A stretch of DNA of 64,000 nucleotides from assembly GCF_015706575.1 (NCBI RefSeq), contig NW_024037075.1:11655746-11719745 (forward strand), given 5' to 3'. The notes below the pieces were generated by a model. The model made no database searches, had not been told where the DNA came from, and worked only from the letters and a program-made list of their open reading frames with translations. This DNA is from Patiria miniata (Eukaryota; Echinodermata; Asteroidea; Valvatida; Asterinidae). How positions within the stretch are numbered: position 1 is the stretch's first letter; each line of letters opens with the position of its first letter. Shown piece by piece: positions 1-11,200 of this stretch. The position numbers and the translations under genes were made by a program.

Positions 1-482
1 ATAGACAATGAGAAAACAAAATTGACATGATTATGATCAATTGGATTTAGCCAAGATTTAGAAAATTTGACATTAACTTCAGACATTGATTTTGAAAGGT
101 AACAATAAGGCCATTTTAAATCTCTTGCCAACAGCTATCATGGCTATGGGCTCAGTGCACAAGTACCCCCTCTAGAGTTAGAAAAAGACAGTTGGGGGAG
201 ATCGCTGGGATGGGCATTCCGTTGTCTGCCAGGGGCTGACATGAAGACGCTACAGATTGGTGCTCATATGGATTACAATTACTTGTGTGTATTTCGCGTA
301 GCGTGCGCGCAAACCAGTGGTCGAACTATCTTCCTATCATGCAGAGAATCCATAGACTGTTCCGTTAAGCCCCGCCCCCATGATGTATTGACCAATCACA
401 GACATATGTATGACTCCACGACCAAATTGTCCAGGTTCTTGACAATAACAACTATATGGGAAGTAACCAAAATAGTAAAGTA

Positions 483-557
483 AAGTCTGTCCCTAGCCAA
501 TGTGGCTCATCAGGCCGGCATTTATCTCCGGTTTCAGTAGAATGAAACGACTGAGAA
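483..557 (-). repeat. tRNA-derived SINE (family A), tail part
   Basis: Matches the tail of the copy near 7550 in reverse (AATGTGGCTCATCAGGCCGG, TTTATCTCCGG, TTTCAGT). It was separated from its head at 1711 by the nested DNA elements. Confidence 0.7.
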
Positions 558-559
558 TA

Positions 560-1708
560 CAGTCAAACACCTTTATAACAAGGTCCTTTGGACTTAACGA
601 ATTACCGTGTTATAACAAGTGCGTTGTACAGTAAACTCCGGCTAAGACGGCACTCTCGGGACCAGAGAATTTGTGACGACTTACGCGAATGTCGGCTTCT
701 GCTGCCGACTTACACAAATACACAAATTGAATCACGGAGTGAAAAATATAGATTGAATTAATGGCCTATGCGCATCTGTATCTGGATCATTCGAACAAGA
801 TTCATGGCTAAAATTCAAAGGCTTTGATTTACCCTGGTTTATTTCTACATCCATGGTTGATTCCAGCAAATATATCCTCAATGTTTATCATCACAAACAG
901 CTGTGGTATTGATCACAGAAAGTCATGCATGTACATCTGTACGTACCAAGCAAGGACGGCGCAGCTGGCTAGCGTTAACAGTTGTAGGATATACATGTAC
1001 AGATCGCTTGCATACTGTACGTCCATGTACATGTAGTGTACATTGTGCAGGTACGTACGTGAACAGTCACGAATTAAATGTGTGCATGGTACTGGTACAA
1101 TAAGGGGACCCCCAAAATGAACAGAGCGCATGCGTGCAGTCGAGAGGGGGTACTGGTATTGATGTGCTATCGGGAAAACCCCTTTTTGATCGTGCACGTG
1201 TAAGCGAACGATGCACACAATGTACAGATTGTTCATAAAACAGTGTACACGTGCGATTAGTGTACACGTATGTACGTGCTGGCCGATGCATCAATCACGG
1301 GCAGTGCCATTGATAAACAGATGTCAGTTAGCAGCGTGTGGGACTTGTCACTCGACACTTCTTGCAAACCGCAGAGCACGATGCCAACTTATACAGAGGA
1401 TTGAGAGGAATTTTTGTGGTTTTGAGGAAATGGGACTGAAAGTAACACGCCGACATAGGCGAAATGGCAGCTTACAAAGGCCGACTTAGAAATGAAAATG
1501 TCAATGGAAATACATTAGAGACAATCGGGACTTTCGTCAGACGGCCGATTTAAGCGATATGACAGTTTATACGATGTCGGTTTAGCCGGAGTTTACTGTA
1601 TTAACATTATTGGAAAACAAAGGGAAAAAAAAGACTTGGGACCTAAATTTTTGCTTGTTATAAGCAGGACCTTGTATTAACAGTGCTCTTCTTATCAGGG
1701 TTCGACTG
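560..1708. mobile_element. Pogo/Tc1-like MITE with TA duplication, itself interrupted
   Basis: Starts CAGTCAAAC after TA (558-559) and ends GTTCGACTG before TA (709-710). Terminal CAGTC plus an inner TATAACAAG block is repeated in inverted form at both ends, as in pogo/Tigger-type elements. Without the inner insertion it is about 180 bases long. It is inserted in a SINE whose empty-site sequence is visible in another copy near 7520. Confidence 0.7.
629..1598. mobile_element. Inner TA-flanked DNA element
   Basis: Begins CAGTAAACTCCGGCTAAG after TA (627-628) and ends with the inverted form GCCGGAGTTTACTG before TA (599-600 of the 1500s line, that is 1599-1600). The TIR is about 16-18 bases. 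The roughly 970-base interior holds only short frames and no transposase I recognise, so it is non-autonomous. Confidence 0.7.
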
Positions 1709-1710
1709 TA

Positions 1711-1915
1711 TATCTATTCCCCCCTGGAGGGATGCTAGTCCAGGTTACTCCCCAGCTAATGCCAGTACCCATTTATACTCCTGGGTGGAGAGAGGCAAGT
1801 GGGGATTAAGTGGCTTGCCCAAGGACACAGTATATGACCAGCAGCTGGATTCGAACCCCTGACCCTGTGATCATGAGTCACGACCATAACCACTTGGCCA
1901 CACTCCTCCGCAAAT
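1711..1915 (-). repeat. tRNA-derived SINE (family A), head part
   Basis: Read on the minus strand: GTGTGGCCAAGTGG (A-box-like), then GGTTCGAATCC (B box), then CTTGGGCAAGCCACTT and a body shared with copies at 7333-7600 and 62207-62455. Its tail is found beyond the nested elements at 483-557. Confidence 0.75.
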
Positions 1916-1975
1916 ATGTGAAAACAAGCTGACAATCACAGCAATAGCTCTACAACGTGTGTCTCAGACACTGAC

Positions 1976-2200
1976 CTCAACCAGAGTGTTGTTCCAGAGC
2001 CGGGCCAAGAACCTAATGACTTCGCTCTGTCCACCTTTCAGATGCTGGATGGTGCAGCTGATGGTCAGGCAGTTGCCCGTGGAGCAGTCTGCTGTGTGGA
2101 CCTGCTGCTCTGGCTGGTCAGCCTGCCGTCGCTGACGTTGTACCTCCACGCTGGCATTGTTGGGGCCGCTCACGTTGTTGGCTTGGTTATTTTCTTCAAG
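1976..2200 (-). CDS. Integrin alpha exon 26: calf-2 with furin-type cleavage site
   Basis: Codons 851-925. An Asn-rich loop with several sequons precedes VEVQRQRRQADQPEQQ. RQRR (872-875) is the proprotein convertase site that gives heavy and light chains. CSTGNCLTISC and the following I-R-F-L-A-R-L-W-N-N-T strand belong to calf-2 near the membrane. Donor GTCAGT at 1975; the next exon is outside the window. Confidence 0.94.
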
Positions 2201-5200
2201 CTGCATTTGTATTTTCAAAGAAATAAAACTTGATTTAGAAAAAGGGGTGCAGTTTTATTAGTTTACTCCATCAAAAAAGGTTGGATTTTAATACAGAATG
2301 GGGTTAGTTCAATTATTATTTCTATTTTAAACCTGACAGCTGTTTCGTGCATAGGCTAAGTGCAGAAACTTGCTAATTGCAAAAATGACTTGTTTAAAAA
2401 AAGTTTACCAGTCCATGTTGTTCATTGAAAATGGTTGAAAATGGAAAATTAAAAGCCGAATTTCAACCAAAATTTAGTAAAAGATGGAGTAAAATTGCCG
2501 TGACAAATAAAAATGGCGTGATTTCTTTGTTACCGTGAGATTCAGAGGGTTGACTTCACCGGAGACTCTGCATTGACTGCCGGAGCTGGGCTCCACCTTG
2601 ATGAGATACAGCAAGAACTTCTTGTCAGCATCCAGCATGGGCCAGGAGACGTCAAAGGTGATCAGGCCGGCGTCACTGGGCCCAGCGTTGCTTACCTGAT
2701 GAAGGCGACAAAAAAGCCACAATACCAGACATTTGTTTTGAAGGATTTAGTCGATTCTCGATGATTGAGTATGGGGACAACAAGTCCACGACGGAGATTA
2801 AGTTCCCACAAATTTTATCAAGCACCCCCTCCCCACACACTCCGAATACAATAACTTGAGAAACAATTTGAAAATCAAATTGTTCACTCTTTTTTTCTGG
2901 TTTAATTAACAATTGTGATATCAATACTAGAATCTGTTCTCAAAGTTCAGTTATTATTACATCCAAACCTCTAACTCAAAAATGTACAACTCCACAATCC
3001 AGTGTCCCATTAAAATAAAATGAGACCAAATAACTACCCGTAGCCCATTACTCATATCTTTGTTTAATGCTTCGAAATATCATTCTTTTTTTCTATTTTT
3101 CTGTAATAGTTTGTTTGTTTTGTGTAATGGCATGCCTGATACAAGCTATGCTTTCAAGGTTTTGCCACCTCTACATATCTCAACTAATAGTTGTACATTT
3201 GTATTCTTCATTTTTGCCATTAAGAGGGAATAAATGTGTGTGATCTGATCAATGTAAGTGTATGTAGTTCCTTCAAATTTCACCCCAAAAAAACCCCACT
3301 TTTTCACTTTAAAGTTTTGAAAGGTTTTCTATGAATTTCATTCAATTTTTGAAAAATCCAGTCTCAAAGTAACTTTTTTGTTTGGTCTAGAACCTAGACT
3401 TCATCGTACCTCGTAGACATGAACGACTTGGGGTCCTGCCTCACTTTCCTTGATGATCTCGGGGTTGTCGATTCCTTCCGGCGAGTAAGCTACCTGGGCC
3501 GGTATCGATCGCCTGAAATCAATATTGAAATTGATCACTGATAAAATTGATGCAAGATTCAAGATGTCCAAGGAAAGAAAATACAAATTGTAAGTCTGGA
3601 ACCCAATGTCCTGTCATTAATAAAAGCATACAAGGACTGGAGCCAAATTTGAAAAAGGCTGTTACCAGACTTTTTAGACAGGTTCTTTTTACACGTTGTG
3701 CACACACTCTAAATTACTATGAACAGCACTGTGTTACCAATAGTACTGTTACATCTTCAAATAATTTCACAGTGATCAAGAATTTTGTAACTAATAAGTT
3801 GAATGTTCTCTTGAGTAACTTACCCCAGCAGCACAAGGTCAACCTCGGCCTTGACTCCCACTGTGATGTTTACAAAGTTGTCAGCCAACTTGTCTGTGGA
3901 GGCCTCGACATTTTCACTGAAATGAACCCAAAAAACACCAAACATGCTTAGTTAATAAACTTCACTTCCCATCATCCTCCTAGTGTATGTAATAGACCCT
4001 GGCTCTGGTCAAGCCGACCATGGTCTATTATATGCAAACAGATTCGGCGAATTATGTACCTAGACTGCATATGACCTCGAGAAACCGACCAATCAGCAGG
4101 CGCCTTCTATACGTGTGTAATTCGAGCTCCCCGCATGCATAAAAATCACGCCCACTGGTAGCATTTTTGTACAGGTTGTTGTAATACAAAAACGCGGCAT
4201 CGAAATTGACCAATCACAATCTTAGTCCTGATTTCAGGATGAAATGATGTCACGCATGCTTAGGTATATCAGACGTTATACAGGAGACTTGGCTCCATGG
4301 GTAACGGGTGATACTCGGACTACCATCCCCCACCCCATCAAAAAACATATTTCCCATTATCATTTTTTGTTTTCAAATTAAAAGGTAGATTCTTTCACCT
4401 CATTGCAGACATGGCAAATACCACCGACGACTTGTCGCCGCTTAGCTGGAAACTGGAGAACTTTAAACCAAAATCCACCTATAGAATAAGAAATATTGGA
4501 AAAAAAGTGATAAAATCGCACAGGTCTGAGGGTGCTCTTCTTGAATCATCTGCACACTTGCGCATCAAATGATGAGCAGTAAACGTTTGTATTTAGAGTC
4601 AACACCATGTAAAAGAAGTTTTCTGTTGTTGGTAATTGTGAGATCGAAAGTAAGAGGAACTCTTGAAAATGTGTGAATTGAGAAGAAACAAAAACCCTTG
4701 AAGATACTTGTGATACAATTTCTTATAAATAATAGAGAACTGATTTTGTCAAACAGAGAAGTTACTTCAGCTGATTGATTTAATCTTTCATCAGAAATTT
4801 AATACGATTTTGGAGAAAATATATCTCTTGTGAATGTGTACGTATGATAGTTTGTAAATAAATTGTAAATTTTGTAATATAATAAAGAAACCTTTTCATT
4901 TTGACAATTTTGCCCGGTATTGACAATTTAGAGTTTACACCGTGTCCTGTTAATTTGTGAACATTTCAGACCATTTTCCCCAAAATAGCTAAACCTGCCA
5001 ACATTTGACCGAGAATTGTCCAAAATTTGTCCCAAAATATTTCCCAAATTATGGCGTCATAAAACAAAAGGAAAAGATCTTCTAAAATCTCTCACCTGGT
5101 TTTTACCTCCGAGAGGGTTTCCGATGTCACAGATGATGGTATTCACTTCCGTGTCATCGCTACAGGTCAAGGAATAATCCTGTTTAACGAAAATCAGAAA

Positions 5201-8200
5201 AAATATTTTAAAAGAGAAAATCTTCTTTTAGACAGAAATCGAAACTAAAAATGGTTATAAATGCTTTGAAAGAATGATGGATACATAATGTATACACGCT
5301 TTGAAGAAATTTTGCGTTTTGAAGAAATTTTGCGTTTTAATAAACTATCGAGAATTTTGACTAACTATATTCTTCACAAACGGTTGTGGATCTATAGTAG
5401 CACATGCCAGCTAACCCTCTCCCTAAAGCTACACTCCCTCACACCCCCTCTCCCCCCCCCCCCCACAAAAAAACCCAAAACTTGATCCGCCTCTGCTTCA
5501 TTGTTTCGAAGCCATTTACTCCTGGAGCTTTTTTAGCTAAAACAAGGTTTCAAGCTGAACGTGAGCAAAGCTTTCTGACAATGGGCTTACTTCTTGCTTT
5601 CGCTCCACGCGCACAAACTGCACGCCCGTCGGCACGACAACCCTCAGTGTTGCTAAGAAGGCATCCTCCCCCTTGTTCAGCACTATGGTGTTCAGCAAGA
5701 TAGAATCACCACTGCCAATCACCAGCTCACTGGTAGACCTGCGTGTACAGAATCAAGGGGAAAATATACAGTCACCGGCTAAAAATCAGCGTTCCTTTTA
5801 TGAGCAGTTTAGGTAAGTTTTTTTTTTTTTTTTATTGTTTATCTACATTACTCACGTCGTTGCTTTCACTTCTAGATCTGGGATGCAGACGTTGTCTGCG
5901 CAGTTGTTGTTGATGTACACCTGAAAAAAAGTGAACAAATTTATATAAAAAAAACAGGTTTTTAAACTTCAATTTGGGAAGTGGGAAGGGTTGAGACAAT
6001 GCCATTTCATGATAGTATTTTTCAAAAGAAAATGTATTCAGGTAATTTACTCAGGTACATTTCATGTTGCGTAAAGTGTTAAGGGTGGCGAAAATTTCAT
6101 CCCTAACCACGGGTGAATTTTGAGAGCTTCCTTTAATACCTGCTTCATCGTGACGGAGGAGGATTCCGAGCTCAGGAACGGTTGGAGCTCATAATCTTGA
6201 TATACGGCATCCTCGGTGTTCAAACCGTACTCCAAGTTGACCGAGATCGGTCGCAGTTTGTCACGAATGCTCGGCTGGAACAGCAAACAAGTTTTTTTAA
6301 AAAAAACACCATCAAAAATCAATCGGAAATCAGATTGCAAAATGGAACTTCAAGGAAAAGTTAACTTTTTTGCCTGTGGTTTTAAAATGTTGGGACTAGT
6401 AACAATCTGTATTCAAACACACCAACCTAGTGTATTAGTGGATTGGTAATTGTGACAAAGCATGTTGCCCAAGGACACAAACCCAACAATTCCCCTTGTT
6501 GGGTTGAAACTAATGTACCGGGAACTGTACTGGAACGATGTAGGCACTGAACCAAAACTAAGAGCTTTTTGGAAAATTATTTTCTGATCTGCCAAGCTGC
6601 TGATGGAGGTAAAGAGTCCAGCTCAAGGACAACAGACAATTATCATGTTGCAGCCATTTGATTTTTTTCCCATTCAGATCCTGGAACCAAAGCGAGGCTG
6701 GAAGGAAAAATAGTCTGGTTCCTTTTTGCACAAAAACATTATCATTCAGTACTGTTATTGGATACAGGGAACATGACTAAAATGATGGAAGCATGATAAA
6801 TGTCTATTGGGATTGTGACACGTCCTTAACGGTGAAATTTGGAAAATATTAAGGGCAATCCGGTTCGTTATACACGCGTGCACACCACGGATTACTAGCG
6901 CCCATTGGATAAACGCTCGAGGTGCGTTAACTTCCAATTCCATTCGTGCTATGCTATACCGTGTGAAGTACGCATTGAGATGACGTCACACTAACGAACA
7001 AGATTGCCCACACTGGGATAAATTACTCAAACTAAATTACTAAAAAACATGCAATTTGCTCTTCACACAATCTCGCGTAAATTTTCACACAGCGCCCTCT
7101 ACTGTCCAGTTCTGGATACCCACCTTGACGTAAGCCATACTGACGCGGCAATATTCACTTTCCTTGGTCAGCTCCATTTTGGTCTTGTCTTGGTTGGTAC
7201 CCGGCGCTGAGCCCGCGGCGAACAGCGCCCTCGGGCTGACCATCTGGAGAGTGTCCAGAGACAGCGTGTACTGTATCACTGCAGACGGGTCAAAAGCAAC
7301 CATAGAAAAACCAAGATACTTAAATAAAACTGGGAAGTGTGGCCTAGGGCCTAGGGTTTGTGACTCATGATCAGAGGGTCAGGGGTTCGAATCCAGCCGC
7401 TGGTCCTTGGGCAAGCCACTTCACCCCAACTTGCCTCTCTCCACCCAGGAGTACAAATGGGTATCGGCATTAGCTGGGGAGTAACCTGCGATGGACTAGC
7501 ATCCCATTCAAAGGGAATAGAAATATTCTCTGTTGTTTCATGCGACTGAAACTGGAGATAAACGCCGGCCTGATGGGCCACATTGGTTTGTGACGACTTT
7601 ACTACAAATACAACTCAAATAATGAGATATTTCTGAAACTGATCAAATATAAATGATAGGAACCATCCGTAATCCTAGAATATCAACCATTATGCAGAAA
7701 ACCAATGACACATTCTTTGTGCTATAATTTGAATGTGAAATCCATGTGAAATAACAGTGGCTGGGCTCCAGCGTTCTAAATCTTTCAAAATCATCCAAAA
7801 CTGCCTGGTCATTTGGAAGGATCTTGAATAAGTTTGAAGGTTTAGGGTGGATGCTGGAGTTTGGTTAGGGTTGGGAAGGGGGGCATAAGGGGTAAGTACT
7901 TACGTGCAGTGTCTGGGAGATGTTTCCCTTTGTATGTAAAACAGGAAGTGATTTCAAAACTGGAAAGGGAAGAAAAAAGAAGGGACTATATACACAGGAA
8001 ACATTGTACAATGATAAGGTAAACACACAGCTTCCAGAAGGTACAAGGACTGAGATAAAGCAAAGCCGAAAGTGAAAACAACACAAAAGTGAAAACCAAG
8101 AAAACAAAACATAAACATGATAAATTACTTGGAAATTTGGCCAAAACCTTTTTCGGTGTAGTGCATCAAAGTTTTGAATTTGTGCAATTTGCCGTACTTC

Positions 8201-11200
8201 AAACTTGCTTGTTCAAACTTCCCGGTATTAGTTTTAACAAAAGCAACAAGTTGTGTTGTAACTTTTCCAATGGAAAGAATTTTGTTTTCTTTGATTAATG
8301 AATTGTAAGGCTGTGCCTATGGCTGTTCACCATGGCACACCAATGGCTGACAAGCCACAGCCATACAATATCTAAAATCCAAAGGGACTTTCCATTCTAG
8401 TAAGAAAAACCTCACCTCAGTTTACCTACATTTGCATATCAGCGCGCAAGCGCACAAACCTCGCTGAATAAACAGGCGCCCAAGCCCAAGCCACACCCTC
8501 CGCCATAAAATATCATATTTGGGAAAATGCCTTAATTTTACAATATTTTGTTTTGTGTTTTTCTTTTACTGTACCTTGTGACTGGAGTGCCATCTTGAAG
8601 AATTAAGCTTTTGTTGTCTAAGTTGATTCCTTCTGGGCTGATAGATAGGACAGCTGCTATGGAAATGACTGGCCGAGCCCTGGGAAGAAAGGGAAAAAGG
8701 AGGGGGGAAAACACATCAGAACAAATTATAGAGAAATAACAATTACATCAATATTCAACCAATGGATGGTGACCAATTATTACAGTGGCACAGATGGGGG
8801 AAATATTTGGGGGAAATGTGTCTTCGATGATACAACAGGGTTCGAAATTAGCAGTAGCCCGCTAGCCAAATGCTAGTCAAAACAGCGGCGGGCTAGTCAA
8901 ACTATTCCTTAACTAGCCCGGCTGGCGAGTCAAAAATTATTGGGATACGGCAAAGATGAACGTACAGGAAGAAATACATCATTAAATTCAGAAAGAAAAC
9001 CCCATCAATTTGTGTCTAATTTTATCAACTGTTTTAAAGGGTTAAATTATTAGATCTGTTAATCAAAAACACTGACAAAATTGCCTCAGAATTGAGCCTG
9101 AAAATACGCCATTTTGTATTTGAGATAAGAAAAAAAAAATGCGGGCTAGTGAAAATGCCCGCGGGATAGTTAAAGAGTCCGTTTCAGTAGCCCGGCTGGC
9201 TAGTGAACAAAAAAGTTAAGGTCGAACCCTGTACAAGCATGCAATTTGGCACACAGTCGGTGCATGTCATGAGAAAGATATTTGGCTATAGGGCCATCGC
9301 AACATTGCTGTCATTGCTTGTTATTCTATGTACATGTATGTGTTTTCAAAGGACAAGTCTGCGATGGCCCTACGGCCAAATATCTTCTTAAGACATACTC
9401 TGACTGTGTGCCAAATGCCATGCTTGTATCATCAAAGGCACAATCCCATCGCCTATCTGCCGTACTATTAGTCTCCATACAGGATAAGGCACAACTTTCA
9501 AACAGTTTTTTTTCTGTCAATAATTACAAAACTATTGACAAATCTTTTTTGTTTTTGTTTCTTACATGGACGTCAGTCCTGGGAAGGAAGGGGGGACATC
9601 CCCCACCCACTTTTTGAAGGATGGGGGACACAATATCAAATGTTCCCCCCCCCCCCTCCAGATTTTTGAACTCGTGTCTCATTTACAGGGCCCTTTTATG
9701 TACTACACAAATCTTTTGCTAAGAAAATATCAGTTAAAGTGGTCAGAAATTGCATCAGATCACACCACAGAGCATCTAGAATCCATTTTTTTTCGGGGCC
9801 CTTAAGCGGGCCCCGAACCCCACGCCGTAAGGGCTTTGTGCTTGCATCAGTTCTGATCAAGGTATGTCCCCCCCCCCCTCCCCACTTTTGAGAAGCGAGT
9901 GACGCCCCTAGTTTTTATGACACATTTCTCAAAATTAAGTTTCCATTTTTGAAACTATGGGATGAATGATGCAGCTCTCAATTAATTTCAAAAATAATAA
10001 TTTTAAAAAAAAATACATAATGAAGCTTTTAAAAAAAATTGTGGTCAAGGCTTACCGTACTAGTACTGCTAAATCTGAGTTTTCAGCTCCAATTAAAAGA
10101 TCTGTCCAAAAAAAAAACGGGGAAAAGGGTGAAAATGATAAGAAAATTTATGAAAATGTGTAATAAAGCGCCCTCGGTTGTCTAGAACAGCTTGGACATT
10201 TACTATATTTTAATGTTTTAAAGAAGTGCACTTTTCAATAAAATTAACCAAAAAGGGATGTCAAACAGTTTTCATACATTTAAGACGAGTAGAAAGTTAC
10301 ACAAAATATGTTCCTGAGAAAAATTCATTTCAAGGATCCTTCAATTGTCTTTATTCTCTAGGGTTCTTCAAGCTTGCAAGCTTGAAAAAGTTCCCCTGGC
10401 AATATTGAGGAATATAACGAATCCATTTCATCTTTTCTGGTGTACCTGGGTAGTTATTCTCGTCCATATCCAGCCCTCCAGTCAATGAGAAGCCAAACGT
10501 TGTAATATTCTTAAGGTTGAAATCTGCGGGCGTCAAAACCTGATTTGGGAGAAGGAAAAAAATCGAAATTAAAGAGCAATTATGTGCCATTTTGTTCTTG
10601 AACATTGGAGGATTTTGGAGAATTCAGGGAGTTTCGTAACAGAAAGATATATTTTTAGGGTCATAATTAAAGACTTGCAAATATGCTGTGAGTTTAAGGT
10701 AGAACAAAAGTTAGTCCGGGGATATCTCGTAAAGTTGGTCGAGCACAATTTCAGATTTCTGGTGGATGCGGGTTCAAATCCCTCTGTAATAAATAATGTT
10801 GATCTCACAGAAGGCAAGCAAATGGTGTGGCTTACCTGTGAGCTTCGGAGCCGCAGACCGTCTGGTGTCCCGTAGTAGATGTACACAACGCCTGCCTGAT
10901 TCTCACCTTGGTATGGTGCCCCGATGGCTATGTCTGACATATTGAAAGAAAATTATGGATGGTGACTTTGGCGAGAAAGACAATTGAGGTACAAAAATAA
11001 GACGAGGTTGGGGATTTGGCAGAACAAACAGAAAGGTAAAAAGCAGGCAAACAACAAAAAGAAAAAATGAAAAACAAAGCAAAGCAAAGAAAGTCAGAAA
11101 AACACAGTTAAAGACACAGAGGGCAATGTACTGTTTGAGAACACAACTACATCGGATCTGAATCTGAACTACAGCAAGGACACATGAATAAGGTAGTCTG

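Larger units (their letters stand above)
1..1975. other. Integrin intron 26 (left end open), nested transposons
   Basis: Bases 1-480 hold nothing I recognise. From 483 to 1915 the intron is a SINE copy split by two nested TA-flanked DNA elements, described separately. No transmembrane-domain exon is visible on the minus strand here, so the remaining integrin exons lie left of the window. Confidence 0.6.
2201..7123. other. Integrin introns 17 to 25
   Basis: Introns at 2201-2533, 2696-3409, 3513-3823, 3917-4398, 4479-5095, 5180-5590, 5739-5855, 5921-6139 and 6275-7123 are AT-rich and mostly unique. Noted: a TAATAGACC/GGTCTATTA inverted pair near 3990-4035, a C run at 5452 and a poly-T at 5820. 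No genes or recognisable mobile elements were found in them. Confidence 0.6.

Noticed and set aside
3547-3951. Plus-strand frame of 134 codons
   Set aside because: Overlaps integrin exon 23 in antisense; no family resemblance.
4410-4571. Plus-strand frame starting MANTTDD, followed by AATAAA-like signals
   Set aside because: It is the antisense of integrin exon 22, which fits family sequence, phase and splice sites on the minus strand.
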